Shown: positions 25,591-38,244, counted from the first letter of the stretch. The stretch: 64,000 nucleotides of DNA from Phaffia rhodozyma (GCA_014706385.1 JACGZH010000001.1:2465501-2529500); one strand, 5' to 3'. Notes: a model not told the origin generated them from the letters alone. A program made the numbers and translations.

Positions 25591-27823
25591 TCAGATCTTT
25601 TTCTGAGCAAAGCCCAATAAAATCCCGACGCCACTCAAAACGACGCCCAACCCAATCCTCTCAGTACTGACCAACCCGGTCTGTTTCAACTGTCCTAAAA
25701 ATAGTCCGTCTTTCCCAAACTCCTCCAGCTGGGTCTGAGCGATTAAGAAGATTCCGAACCGGAGGATCGTAAAGATCAACGGGTTTGACGTCGGTCTTGG
25801 CGATGACACGTCCGAAGACGAAGAGCTATCAGTCGTCTGGGATGGATGAGGAAGGATCGACCGACGCTTGGTCTGTTGACGGGTATTGTACGTATGTACA
25901 GGTACGTCAGATGAGGCGTGTTCTTCTGACGGAGAAGCCGATGAGGACAAGGCGGCGGTCGAAGAAGAGGAGGCCATCAAACCGGCCAAGAACAAAGGAA
26001 GGAGGACGAGTCCAACTAGCCAGACGGCTAAAGGACCAAACACATCAATCTTTGATCCTTTGATGGTCTCCCAGTCGACTACTTTCAGCGCCAAACTAAT
26101 CCAAGGAGTTGATGGGTCGAGAGTTGACAGAGAAGTCAATGACTTTGGAGGGAGAGTGAACGTGGTGGTCTTGAAGGTCAAGACATTGCTAAATAGGTAG
26201 GCCGCTTCGAGAATCAAGAGTGAAATTGTCTGGGACGTGGGAGTAGAGAGGATCTGATCAGAGAGGAAACATAGGAGAGAATTTAGCGTCACTTGGGGTT
26301 GTAAGAAGAGTGTACAAAAAGAAACCACATACCGAGTGAGTCCCTTTGAGAGCACGGTTCATCTTGTTCATAACCAGGTCACTCTCCCTAGCAGCCTCGT
26401 TGAAGAAACCCTCAATGGCCTGTCCATCGACTTCGCTAACTTTCTCGACGACGACCTTGCCCGCATCGATCAATGCATCCTCGACCTGACCGAATGTCTG
26501 TCCAGCGGCATCGACGATGGCCGATGCTGCCTCTGCGGCAGCAGTGGCCGCCGGGGATTCTGTCACCGGTAGAATTTGTTGTCTCAACTTTGAAGGCGTG
26601 CCGGTCGCGACCGAAGCGATCTGAGCTGCCGCTTGAGGGATCGCGTTTGATAGCTTGGAAATCGAGGGAGAACCGAATACACTCGAGACCGCTTTTTGGA
26701 GTGGAGAATCTGGAGCAGGTGTCAAGGACTGAATCGTCGACTGAACGGCTGACTTGATCGGCGAGGGAATGAGCGTGGACATAGGCGTGCCCGGCTGCTG
26801 CTGAGACTTTTGATTCGAAGAAGGAGTCTTTCTCGCGCTCGATGGACCTCGAGGAGAGCCAGCAACAGGGGAAGAGGAGGAGGACGTCTTGGCTGGCGTC
26901 TTTTTCTGTTTGGGCGACGATGCGGGAAGTGACTTGAAAGGCGACGTAAGCACGTAAGCCAGACTTTCAGTCAACACGGACGGTCTGGATTCAGCATTTG
27001 GCTCTTGGTTTTCTTCTGATTCGTCGTCAGATCCCGAATCGGAAGAGTCGTCGACATCAGAAGACGCGTCGGCCTGGTTGGTAGCAAGCTTTGATTTGTT
27101 TGATTCTTCATCATTCCCTTCCGTCACGCCGAGGTGGTTGTCTCCGGTAGCAGTCTTGGATCGTGAGCCAGACGAAGCTTCGATCTGGACGGTTGAATCA
27201 TCCGAGTGAGGCTCAGAGTCAGAATGCGAGTGAGTGTCCGAGCCAGAGTTTAGGGTGGAAGAGGAGACTTTGATGTCATTCTTTTGAGACGCTGAAGCGC
27301 GGGCCGGTCGGAAGAGTCGTTTGAACTGAGGGTGTAAGATGAGCTCCTGTAGAGGGAGGTTTTTGCGAATTGTCACGCATCACGAGTAAGATGGGATAGA
27401 CGGAGGGAAGGGATGGGTGTAAGTAATGATAGGAGGGACGCGCAGAGAAGGAGAAGAAAAGGAAGAAGGCCGGTTCGCACCTCTCTACGAGTCTCCATCT
27501 CGTGTTGGATCTGGGCAACGAGCTCAGAGATCTTGACAGATACATCCACGGAGAGTCCCATGGCTCGAGCTATTTCTTGTAGCCTATCATCGTGATCGAA
27601 AGAAATTGCAATGGATGGATGGATAGGAAAGGGGAGAGATTAGATAGAAAGAAGAGAAGAAGGGAAAAAAAGCTCAGGAGTTAACACTAGATTTTGAAGG
27701 CAGATGGAGCTGCTTCCCTCTAAAGCGACGTTCCACCGAGATAAGGAAAAGATAACCAATCATCAACACGTACTCATTTTTTCGTTTAGATTTGAGAGAT
27801 CCAGTATAGATGACTTCGGACAT
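25591..27823 (-). CDS. SAP-motif multi-pass membrane protein
   Basis: Fungal protein of unknown function. Across two introns the N-terminus reads MSEVIYTGSLKSKRKNE, then LQEIARAMGLSVDVSVKISE, then LVAQIQHEMETRRELILHP. This fits a SAP-type helix-extended-helix, a motif often used to bind DNA or RNA. A long Ser/Asp/Glu-rich linker follows (about 26700-27300). Next comes a region with amphipathic helices (EDALIDAGKVVVEKVSEVDG, GFFNEAARESDLVMNKMN). The C-terminus has several hydrophobic segments: TISLLILEAAYLFSNVLTF, FGPLAVWLVGLVLLPLFLAG, LIFTILRFGIFLIAQ and RIGLGVVLSGVGILLGFAQ, ending QKKI. A Lys-Lys near the C-terminus would allow ER retention, but that is a guess. A SAP domain joined to membrane helices recalls inner-nuclear-membrane or mitochondrial SAP proteins. 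Four introns. An upstream in-frame exon near 28100 is possible. Confidence 0.65.
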
Positions 27824-28390
27824 GGCTCTGGATGGGGGGTGCTTATGAAAGGAAGAAGAGGGGAGAGTCAAGTTCGATGTTGAATGACGAGAGAAATAAA
27901 ATAAGATAAAAAAACAGCAGGCGGACGAGACGCGTCGGGATTTCAGATAATATTCATATATACGTGGCTAGATGAGTATCTAAGTTACCAACCAGAGAAG
28001 CAGACCGCTCTTTGACCAGAGAAGAGAACAAGATGCGCGAGAGAAAGCGAGGAGGAGAAACAAGGAGAGACATACACATGCAATAATAACGGTCGCGACA
28101 AAGAGAGAAGCCATCAGAACGAGATTATCGACCCTGGTGATTGACAAAAGAGAGCAGGAGAAGAGACAGCCAGCCAAGTCCAATGCGATTTAGACAACGA
28201 TGTGTTGGATGTGTTTGGAGATGTCTGGGTCAGAAATGCTATGGATAGGGCTACCAAGATCACCCACATCAAATCAGAGGATTCGAAATATCTCCTTCTT
28301 TATCTCTGTCTGTTGTTCTATCTCGTTCTCTTGTCCTCAGCTCTGAACGTTTCTCAGTGTGTTGGTAGAAAGAGGGAGCCGGGATGGAGT

Positions 28391-28440
28391 GTAACCCTAA
28401 CCTACTTGGTCACGTGTCGTTTGGTGACCCTTGATTAACA
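28391..28440 (+). promoter_or_regulatory. telobox plus E-box composite, copy 2
   Basis: GTAACCCTAACC (28391-28402), GGTCACGTG (28408-28416) and GATTAACA (28433-28440), the same order of words as at 24991-25027. It sits upstream of the minus-strand SAP-membrane gene and could drive transcription in that direction. Confidence 0.55.
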
Positions 28441-28897
28441 CCGTTCTAGGGGTTGTGCGCTAGTAGGTAACGTAGAAGGTTATAGCCCTTGAGCCTCTGC
28501 TTGACTGGGAGTGGGAGAAGACTTAAGATCCTCTATCATTGTTGCTCAACTTACATTTCACCGGAAAAAAGGAGAACCTCTGCAAGAGCGTACAATGCTA
28601 GGCGCAGACAACGAATTGAATAAGGAACTTCGATAGCGCATTCTCACAAAGATTCCAGCTCGGAGAATCCTTGTCCAAGAAAGAGTGAGATCGGCCTGTT
28701 CTGCATCGATACTTCCCGCGCATAAAACATGAGAAGAGATGAAATACATGGAAACCAATATGGCTCAAGGCCATAAGAATAGAAGAGCAAGCGAAGCACG
28801 GACGAGTGCCGAGCAAGATGATGATGCAGAGTAAACGAAGAGGCATAAGCAGAAAGAGCAGGCAGTACAGCTATTGGGTGGTATGGCCACACCAAGT

Positions 28898-28911
28898 CAA
28901 GTCACGTGATT
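28898..28911. promoter_or_regulatory. E-box CAAGTCACGTGATT upstream of the proline-rich gene
   Basis: Identical over 14 bases to the site upstream of LPD1 at 16702-16715. It lies about 305 bases upstream of the ATG at 29216. Confidence 0.5.
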
Positions 28912-29215
28912 TGAGGTCCTATAAACTGTCTTACCTAATCCAGTTTGTAACCACCAGTTACGTGACAATCCGCCCCCTGGTTCGGTTCCCTCGCCCTCCC
29001 ACTCTGTTTTTCCTCGTCCAAGCCGTCATCTCATCCTTCTCTCCCTCCATCTCTCACTCACCCTCACTCACCCGGTCGTCTCCTTAGTTGTGTGTGTGCT
29101 GCTTGGGCTGGACTACTGCCAAACACACAAAGAGTCTGCTTTCTGTCTTTCTCTGATCTTTCTTCCCAAATTTTCTCGAGAATATCTCTTGGCAATCAGC
29201 CGGATCTCCCTCTAG

Positions 29216-32200
29216 ATGGGCCTGTTTTCTAAGAAGAAGGCTCCTCTGCCTGTTACCCCATCTCTGTTCCAGCCGTTGGGCGACTCGACCATTGAAGCTC
29301 TTCCTTCCGTATCTCAACAGCATGCAAGCCATCAGTTCTCTCAGTCGTCGTCCAGGTTACCTTCATCAAAACCGCCAAATCCTCCAAAGAACGGGATTGT
29401 ACCCTATCCGGCCACCTGGCAGCAACCGCCAAACACTGCGGCGCCCGGAGGACTAGGCTATGCGCCTAGAGAATCCGCCGGTCCTACCGGTTTTGATGAC
29501 AATGCTCAAAAGATAAATATCTCGTTAGGTAGAGATCATGTTCCGTCACCGGTAAGCAAGATCGTCTTCTGTTTTCGTAGTGCATGCAACATACGTTTCG
29601 TCCTCTTCTACTTCAGGTCATGTTCTTGTACCTTTGGCTGATATTGTTGATTACTGTTCGGTTGTACAAACTCTCGGTATGCTCGGCTTTTACTTTTCCT
29701 TCCTCCTCCCTCTTCACAGCGGTACGACATACCGAACACGCATTTCCCCACACCACCCTCTCAACCGAACGCCTGGGACAGCGCATCATTCGAAGCACCG
29801 ACCTACCCTCGACCTCGCACATCCTCCTCCGGCGGGTCTCATTCAAGCATCCCCTTTGCACCGTTCGCCCCTAATGGGACGCCCAATTTTCGACCAGCAA
29901 GCGAGCAAGAATGGGAACAAGAATCTGCCCGGTCACACACGAACTCTCTCGCAGGCGGTCATCATACTCACCATCACCACTCGGCTTCCGTTCCCTTGGC
30001 AGCCCCGAGGCCGTCCAGAGCTCAACATGCGCCGTTGTCTCCGCCGACCCAAATCTACACTTCCGTCTCATCAGGACAACCGGCCGGACAACAATCTTTG
30101 AATCCGATAATCGGGCTTCAACCACCTTCACCCTCCACCACTACTACTATCAACCCTATCACAGAACAGGTATACCATCCAGTCTCACAGTCCCCCGCGG
30201 ATCTCTCAAACACTCGTCTCTCCCACCCTCGCCGGACCTCGATAGGCCAGCATCCCCCTTCGATCCTCTCGACACAACCGTCTCACCCACAGCCACAGCC
30301 TTTTCCACAACAACCTCCGTTCCATGCGCCTGCTCCTCTGTCCCCAAACAACCCGTTCTATCAATCTTCTATATCGGAAAATACGTTTCCCCGACCGATG
30401 GATCAAGCTCCCTATATGATGCCAAACTCGCTCTCCAATCTAACGCTAGCCGCACCGACCGGTCCAATACCACCAACCTCGTCTCATCCTCCTTCAGGTC
30501 GTGCCCCGGATCGACATTCCCAGTCGGTCGACCATTCCCACAATATATTTCAAACCTACTCACCATCGCCTGGTCAACCGGCACCGAGTTGGGTGGCGCT
30601 CTCTAGAGAAGAATCTGCCTCAAGTGGAGCCTCTTCACCGTTCGTTCATAAGGGAACTTCAGGGGCGGGCTCCAGAAAAGAGAAGGACAAGGAAAAGGAG
30701 AGAGAGCCAAAGAAGAAGTTTGGGTTCTTTAGCGGAGCAAACTCCAAAGAGAAAGAACGTGAGAAGGGCAGGGAAAGCATGTCTGAAGGACCAGACGGAG
30801 AACACGCTCAGTCATATCATCAGCGACTTTCGACTGCCTTAGAGGGAAACGTCTCCCCACCGCGAGAATCATTCGAGTCCAAGTCACTCTTGCGTAAATG
30901 GCGAGAAGACATCGAATCCAGTCAACAGCAACATGCGAACTCGAAAACAAAGGAAGATTGGGTCGAACAAACCGTTCTGATTCTGACTCATCTACCTCCG
31001 TATGATATTCGTTCGAGCTCGGAAACGGAAGCCTTCCGAATGTACGCACACGACTTGTCGAGAGAACTCTCGATCGCTGCTTCTCAGAACGACTATACAC
31101 TCGCCGAACGAGTCGCTAAGGTTATCAGAGCAGAGATCAAGGGACTACCGAAAGAGGTTGAGAAAGCGCGGAATGGAAACGGCCCGGGTTTGACTTCGGT
31201 CCCGGAGGTATGGTGGTGGCTGTTGATGTATTTGAATGATGCTAAATTGACGAGTATGTTTTCCGTCTTGTACTTCGGTCGTTGTTCACGCGAGAAAGAT
31301 TGTTCAAGCGACATCACTGACCTGTTGTTTTTCCTTCGCTCTCTATCCAGAATCTCTCACAAACTCCAAGACGCTTTCCTTGATCGAAGCAGCCATGAAG
31401 AAACTCCCGTTTTGTCCGCCGAAATCTGATATGTATCATGCCCTAGGAGATGCTTACCAACGATTCAGAGGGATTGAAGGATCTGAAGATCTGATCAAGT
31501 ACTTTGGCAAAGTCTACGAGACCGGTCGAAGTGAAGGACTTTCTCAATCGCCTGCTCCTGGTTTCTTGTTTCAACCTCATCCACATGCACCCACGGTGGC
31601 GGCACATGAGCAGCAAGAACACTTCGCTAACGCACGTGCCTACGGACTTGGAGACGATCTCGGGACGGCCCCTTATCCGCATATCCAGCAATGGACCTCT
31701 CAAACGGGCCCGCTTTCGCCTGGATATGATGTCTTCAGACATCAGCAACAGACTTCCCTGCCTAATATGGGGAATGACTTGAATAGGTTGGAGGACGAAT
31801 GTGAAAGAGCGAGAAAGACAAAGGACACGCTCGTCGCCTTTCTCAGGGAAGCCAGAGGCAATCCAGGGGCGGTCGAAGGCGAGCTGGGAAAACAGTTGAG
31901 AGTTAGTTTTTCTACTACTCAGGGTTTCTTGTTGGACAAAGAGCAAATTCGGTCTGACCGATCTTTTTTTAAATCTTGCGATGCTTTCTTAGTCGAGCTA
32001 CCAAACATGCTTTCATATCCAAACCGAACTCGTCAATCATCTTCCCTGGGCGGAATCTATGGCGAGGGATTCCCTGCTCAATCGAGGCAGATCTTCTATT
32101 GAAGCTGCTCGTGTGGTCTCGACCGAAGGTCCGAACGCAACAGACAGTTTGAGCATTGGAAACGAGACTGGGGAAACCAAAGCACAGACGGTTTTGAGGA

Positions 32201-33716
32201 CATTGGTCGAAGTCACAGAACAGGTTTCTGAGGTGCGTCGCTCATGTTTGGTATTCTCCTATCCGAGTCTAACGACTGACTAACTAGTCAGCTATGCACA
32301 CCCTCAGGCTTTGGAAGACTTTGCAGAGTACGAACGTGATTTGCAGGAGGAAGAAGATATTCGGATGGTTTCTGAACGAAGTAGGAAAGAGACCCGGCAT
32401 GATCGATCTGTAAGTAATCCTCATTTTATTGTATTTCGTACAAAACACTTCGACGGAACATAATTTACGACTGACGGAAACATCTACGTTCGTATACGCA
32501 TGTGCCCTGACAGCAACCGGTCTATGAATCGGATGGTCATCTAGGAGTCCCTCAAGCTGGTGGCTCTCGATCTCCTTCACCCAACCGACTGGGCTTCATA
32601 GAAGAATCGAAACTTCCCAAAGCTCCCTCAGCGACGTCTCTCTTATCGTCAAGTTACCCGAAAACCAGCCATCTGAGTTCCTCACTTCCTCGGGCTAGTT
32701 CTCCATTGCATCGACAGTCGAAAATGATTGATGGGTCTAATAAGGCTCCGATGAGCCCACCTAGAGGACCGAACGACCCTAACGTGAGCTCCAACTCGCC
32801 AAAGTACAGGCCGTTACCGATTCCGGGCACGGCCTTGGCCCCGACCCCGATCAGTTCAGACGCTAGTGGACATGGGCACGGCAAAAAAAATCCGAACGAT
32901 AGCCAGCCCTACCAAATGAGAACGGATGATAGTGATGACGAAGAATCAGCGCCGCCCACGAGGCCTAGCGCGAAAGCGTTAGGGAAGAGGAGGATCATTG
33001 ATGCTTACGAAGCGGACGGTACGTGTTTTTCTATGTTATCGTCAAGACGGGTTGTCTTTAGTAGACCTAAAATTTAGTGTTCATCTTTTATTTTTCTTGT
33101 TTGTTTATTGAATTGACTATGAAAAATTACCGAATATGTAGACGCTTTTGACCCAGATGATATCTACAAGGTCAACGATCCGACGACTCAGAAGGCTTTA
33201 ACGGTGAATCATTCACTTTCCTCCTCGGACGATGAAGAACTTCAACCAGGCTGGACACCTCCCAAGCCTGTCAGATACGTCTACGATGCTGCCGAAGATC
33301 GAAAGAAGATGCTCGAGGCTCAACGTCAGAAGGACGCTTTGTTGGCTCTACAACGCAACGGGTTTGGTTCCAGCGCGTTCTCCGCCGCCGAGGTGGATGT
33401 CGCTGCTGTCGCCTCTCAACATCCTCCACCTCCACCGCCCCCTCCTCCACCGCCACCACCGCCACCGGTGCTGCCTTCCTCTGGACCTGTCTATGGTGAA
33501 CAGGGAGATGGGAGAGAGGCATTCGGACAACATAGAAGGCTACCGACTCCTCTATCTCAGGAAAGAGAGATCGCTCGAAAATTGGGCTCACTCGGCGTTG
33601 GTCACCCGACCGGTTCGGGTTCAGGGTTGGGGTCGAACGGCTCGCAAAGACAGCACGAGAAGGAAGGTAGCAATCTAGGACGAAAGTTATCGTTCTGGAA
33701 AAAATCGGCTCATTGA
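29216..33716 (+). CDS. large Pro/Ser-rich fungal protein with polyproline tract
   Basis: Not a family I can name. Starts MGLFSKKKAPLPVTPSLFQP (ATG at 29216, just after a stop-rich leader). The first part is a long Pro/Ser/His-rich disordered region containing HHTHHHHS. A charged stretch (SRKEKDKEKEREPKKKFGFF) comes next. A probably helical, well-packed region follows: LLRKWREDIESSQQQ, ETEAFRMYAHDLSRELSIAA, LAERVAKVIRAEIKGLPKE and VPEVWWWLLMYLNDAKLT. After an intron it continues ALGDAYQRFRGIEGSEDLI. A later exon gives EDFAEYERDLQEEEDIRMVS. The C-terminal exon has a run of about fifteen prolines (about 33423-33468), then REIARKLGSL, and ends LSFWKKSAH. Polyproline suggests profilin, SH3 or EVH1 binding, hence actin or polarity roles; this is inference. 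About five introns. It could also be two genes if the join near 32050-32300 is wrong. Confidence 0.6.
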
Positions 33717-35127
33717 GAAGGAAGCAAGGTCGATGCTCATCTTTCCTGTTCGGGGGGGTGGGGGTTTCGATTTAGAACTCTTTCTCTCTTGTTGAACCTG
33801 ATATAATGCAACCCCACCTCGACCACTGTGCTCTTTATCCCGATTCTTTTTCGATGATAGAAAGAAATAAACATATCAATCCCTTATTCACTCTCTCACC
33901 CGTCTTGTACTCATGTCCATTTTGTCCCTCGTTGAAGGAAGAGAGAAAGAGAAAGGGGAAACAGGATTGAAAGAAGATCTTGGCTGTCACCGGATGAGTA
34001 TATTCTTATTTCCCAGCCTTCTATTTTCTTTCTTTCTTTCTTTTCTTAAACCCTAGGGGCAAACCATCTCGTCACTGTTCACTCTGTACATTATACCTAC
34101 ACTCCTGTTCGCATTGGCATAGACATAAGTACAAGCAATCTACACTTCATATATAAACATTTCCATAAACATCTACACGTTTGGAGAATTTCTGATTCTT
34201 TCTTGATATCTCATCGGCATGTCACATCATATCACATCAATGCCGAGATTATCAGGTTGTGAGAACCCAAATGAATCATTTGATCAACACTATAAGCGCC
34301 TTGGTTCAATCGTTCGCAAGTCCAAGTATATGTGTACTCGAAGGGTCTACAGAGCAAGTGATTCCCACGTCCTACGTCGAGGAGCATGTCTTTTCATCTA
34401 TCTAGAGTTTCCTTCTCTTGTCTATATCAGTATCGTATTGGATGTGCCCCTTTGGGGCCAGAACTCACAGACTGGTTCGCACAGAATTGACCAGGAAAGG
34501 GGTCAGGAAAATAGACTCGAAATTGATGAGAAAGTATGATACATTGCATCGTTCGCCGAACGGATCATCCGAGATGGACATCCGATTCATCATACCATGG
34601 GCCTACCTTGCACCTACTAGGTACGAGTGTACGGCGAGAGAGAGATAGAGAGGTAAAGGTAGGGAAAGCATACAAAATTCGAGAGCTGGTTGAGTTTGGA
34701 CATTATTCTAAAAAACCCAGAACCAAGGGGAAACATGGACGACGTGAGAAAGTAGCAATGGAAAATTGGAGAACGTCAGAGACTAAAGTTGTAGAGGAAT
34801 GTTTGCGTGTATGTGTGCGAGGCAGAGAGGGTAAGAAAGAATAGAAAAGAAAATATCTTCAGTGAACAGTGTTACAGACGCGTATAAGCAAGGACCAGAG
34901 TCAAAGGAGAACCATGTGGATGATGTGATGGACCATATCTAGAATACACGAGAGGAATGTTGCGACATGTGCCAATAAGTTTTTTCTTATCAATGTAAGT
35001 GGGATAGGAGAGAACGCGATGAAGAGACCCAGAGTTGAGTTTATTTGTAGGTTTTGATTTTCCAAACCGTATCTGTGTAGGTGTAATCCGATCTGATAAG
35101 AAGGGAAGAAAATATGTACAAAATTTT
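33717..35127. other. convergent intergenic region
   Basis: Between the proline-rich gene (+) and the NRP1-like gene (-), both ending here. AT-rich, with TTTCTTTCTTTC near 34026-34044. Short open frames only; no gene recognised. Confidence 0.5.
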
Positions 35128-37925
35128 TCAATGGAATCCGCCGAGAGAAAGCTGACCAAAATTAGAAAGTTCATCAACAACAGAGGCCGATGACAAGATG
35201 TTGGAGAGGCTGTTGCATAAGCCATGCTTGCGGTGTTGTGCCTGCTGGAGACCGGCAGAGCTATAAGAGTCGAGCGATAGTGGTCGAGGGGAGGACACCT
35301 TTCTTCCGAAAGCGTCGAATGAGGCTGTCTTTTGGGTCATGTCCAAGCTTTCTTCTCGAGCGTGTTTTGGTCCAGAAAAGGTAGCATTTGTAAAAAGTCC
35401 AGGTTGAGGTGTGATCGATGTGGGTGATGAAACCATCGAACCAAGCGTTGGGGTCGGTCGATGGATAGGAGGAGTGTCCTGTGCCAACTGGTTGGCCATC
35501 ATGACCGATCTGTAGAGAAAAAGAAAGGGAAAGTAAAATAAAATGGATCGACCAGTTGTGAGATGGGATGAGCACAACATACGAGAGGATACAGCAGTAC
35601 TCACGTGGCGATAGCAATCCCGGCCACCTCGTTGCCTTTGGCAGCAGGGAAACACCGAAGACAGTGATCTCTCCTTCGCCAATTGACGAAACCGCATTCA
35701 CCACAGGCCCAGTCGCTGGATAACAGAAGTATACGAACCCAAAGTAGAGCGATTAAGATCGTCTCTACTGAAAAAGGATAAGAAAGAAACGAAACGAGCA
35801 GACAGAACTCAGACGACTTACCCTGGCTGAAAAACCATCGGACCGGTATTTCCAGTATTCAGGATCTAAATCAACCACAGAGAAACGAGAACGCGAGTCT
35901 TCAGCTGGGCAGGTCGTACAACACCAGCGGAACAAAACACTCAGAACGCACTGGCTGTAGTTTCTCGCCAGTGTCCATGTTTTGTATAGATTTGCGTGCC
36001 CGGTCGAACCGTCCGTAAGCACTCCCTGGAATCTCTCCTAGACCTGTCAACTCCAAGCCGCGAGGGAGACTGCGTCTTTTCATAATGTTAGGGTTTGTTC
36101 CTTCGGTCGAGCCGAGAGCAAAGTCCCTTCTGTCTGAGAGAGATTCATTCGTCGGAATAGTTTGAATGTTTTGAAGATTAAGACCGCCGACGTAGGGGAG
36201 AAACGGCTGACCAAGGACTGACTGGCCGGACACGTTGCCACCAGTCGAGACCGGGCGAATCTTTGAGGAGAGAGAAGGGCTGAACGTCGGGGCGTTCACA
36301 CGAAGGCACGTTTCAAAGTCGGGGGCAGATGAGGAGAGGTGAAGCGGACGGAATGAGGAGCCCATGAGCGGACTAAAGGCTTCCATTCCGGGAAACATTG
36401 GTGATGGTGGGACTGAGGTAGAAGGATAGGTCTTCTGTAAGTTTGGTCGAGCTGGCGAGATCGATTCCGGTTGTGCTTGGTTGTAGGAAGCTATGGGATG
36501 ATTGATACTTTGAGTTCTGGTGGAGATAGCTGTCGGTTTAGCACAGTGGCAGCTAAAGTGAAAGGAGCAAAGAAGGATGAGCGGTGTGAGGGTCGTGTCT
36601 TGATACGTCTAAACGCTTACTTACACAATGCAACGATCGTTTCTAGAAAAGTTGTGGAAGGCTTTTTTTTTGGGTAAGTGGTAAACACAGGACAGAATTC
36701 TGTCAGTCGAATGTTCAGGCATCTGGCCATCGGGCACATAGTTCTCACGGGTACGTACAGCAGGTATCGGAAGGGCACTAGAAATCGACATTGAAGTATA
36801 CGTTAGTATGCGAACCAAGAACAGGCTGACAAACGTACGGACTGAGCTTACGATCCAGTCTCCAGATCTCCACTGCTGATAGGTGGTAAACAAGACAAGT
36901 TGGTATCAGAACGGCGGGTGTGAGCGCACATAAGAAAAGAAAGAGAAGACTTCATACTTACGACTGCACCAGGTGAGGACGACGATGATGGAAGAGCGTC
37001 TGATAGAGTTTCTGGCCAGATTGATTCTATCTGTTCTGGAGACGACCGAACAAGGTCTGGGGTTTCCCAAGGCGGGCGAGGAGTGAATGGAGGGGCGCCT
37101 CTATTAGTAAAAGAGTGGTTCATCAATGACGAGCCGGACGAGATGGAAGATGAGAGCGAGGGGGTTCGTTCGAATGAGCTCGACGGAGCAAGGTCCGGCA
37201 GAATATGCTTTGGCGGAGATGGCAAAGTAGGTCCTGGTGGAGATGATAGTGTGGGGTTTAGTGGACATGGCAGGCCGGACGAAGTCAAATTAGTCTGCCA
37301 GGGCGAGAAGAGAGAGAGTGTGTGTGTGTGTGAGCGGTAAAGTTTTTGGTGGTGATGGCGACATCAAGAACGAATGAGTTGCTCACACTATCTCGATAGT
37401 CACCTCGGGCGGGCATTCTGACTAACTTCTCGAACGGCCGAAGATCCGATTCTGATGCGGGTAGGACAGAGACTCGACAGTTGAAGGCGATGGTTTGATT
37501 GAACCGAAGGACATTCCGGGCCTGGAGAGAAAGGGAGGTAGATGCGACAGAGAATGAGCAAAAACAGAAGAGATGATGGAACGTCGGAAATCACTGGGGC
37601 GACTGACCTGTTGATGACTTTCAAAGACGACCCACCAGCTCATCAACAGATCGCCTGTCTTGGGTCTCTCCCCCCAGACCTGAATGACACGAGCATTGTT
37701 CTGAGAGATCCAGTCGACGAGTGCCTCTCTGCTGATGAATTTTTCGCCCGAGCTGTCGAATGTGCCGGTGACTGAAGCCGGTGGCAGGCCCGAGATGTGA
37801 ACGACTCTGGAGCGAGATGATAGAAAGCTGTCAATATCTCCTCGGATGGCTGCCGGCTGAGTATGGGTAGGTGTATGCGCTTGATTTCGATCGAGATGGT
37901 TAGTTAACGGTGGGTAAGCGAGCAT
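35128..37925 (-). CDS. RRM and RanBP2 zinc-finger RNA-binding protein (NRP1-like)
   Basis: Probable RNA-binding protein resembling yeast NRP1 and similar fungal RRM plus zinc-finger proteins that localise to stress granules. The first exon reads SRSRVVHISGLPPASV, EALVDWISQNNARVIQVWGE and LLMSWWVVFESHQQ. The next exon continues ARNVLRFNQTIAF. Together these give the RNP-like strands of an RRM, though the usual aromatic RNP1 residues are weak. A Ser/Pro-rich middle follows. Near 35840-35625, across one intron, FQPGDWACGECGFVNWRRRD then HCLRCFP matches W-x-C-x2-C-x3-N-x6-C-x2-C of the RanBP2 zinc finger, with all four cysteines present. The C-terminal part (QLAQDTPPIHRPTPTLGSMV onward) is low-complexity and ends LSLGGFH. 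I found only one zinc finger, whereas NRP1 has two. About six introns. Confidence 0.7.
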
Positions 37926-38206
37926 ATGATGAGTGGCTGGGTGAGTGGGTGAGTATATTTGTGGACAGGAGATGGATATATGAGAAGAGAAGGAAGGAGA
38001 AGAAGAAGAAAAAACAATCTCAGACGGACGGGTTCATCTTTATAAGCGAAGAGAATGCTGACAGGAAACCAGACCGACGCACTTTCGGCGGGTAGCGAGC
38101 AGAGATGAAGAGGGGCAAGGGCAAGGGGGTGGGGATGTAAAATTGTGATAGGAACAAGGAACAGAGCGAGGGCGAGGGCAGAGAGGAGAGAAGAGAACAT
38201 TAAGGG

Positions 38207-38207
<1 letters not shown>

Positions 38208-38241
<34 letters not shown>
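38208..38241. repeat. CA dinucleotide microsatellite
   Basis: About 17 perfect CA units upstream of the NRP1-like gene. Confidence 0.95.

Positions 38242-38244
<3 letters not shown>

Larger units (their letters stand above)
27824..29215. other. divergent promoter region, possible leader exon or small gene
   Basis: Between the SAP-membrane gene (-) and the proline-rich gene (+). On the minus strand near 28060-28115, MASLFVATVIIAC ends at a GTATGT donor. Splicing to an acceptor near 27973 would give a frame open into the SAP-membrane start, so it could be a 5' exon of that gene or a separate tiny membrane protein. The telobox/E-box composite (copy 2) and two more E-box words (28901, 28960) lie here. 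Confidence 0.35.

Noticed and set aside
29911..30606. 231-residue open frame inside the proline-rich gene
   Set aside because: It overlaps the better frame at 29996-31429 and its composition (Pro/Ser/Thr) is that of a shifted low-complexity sequence.
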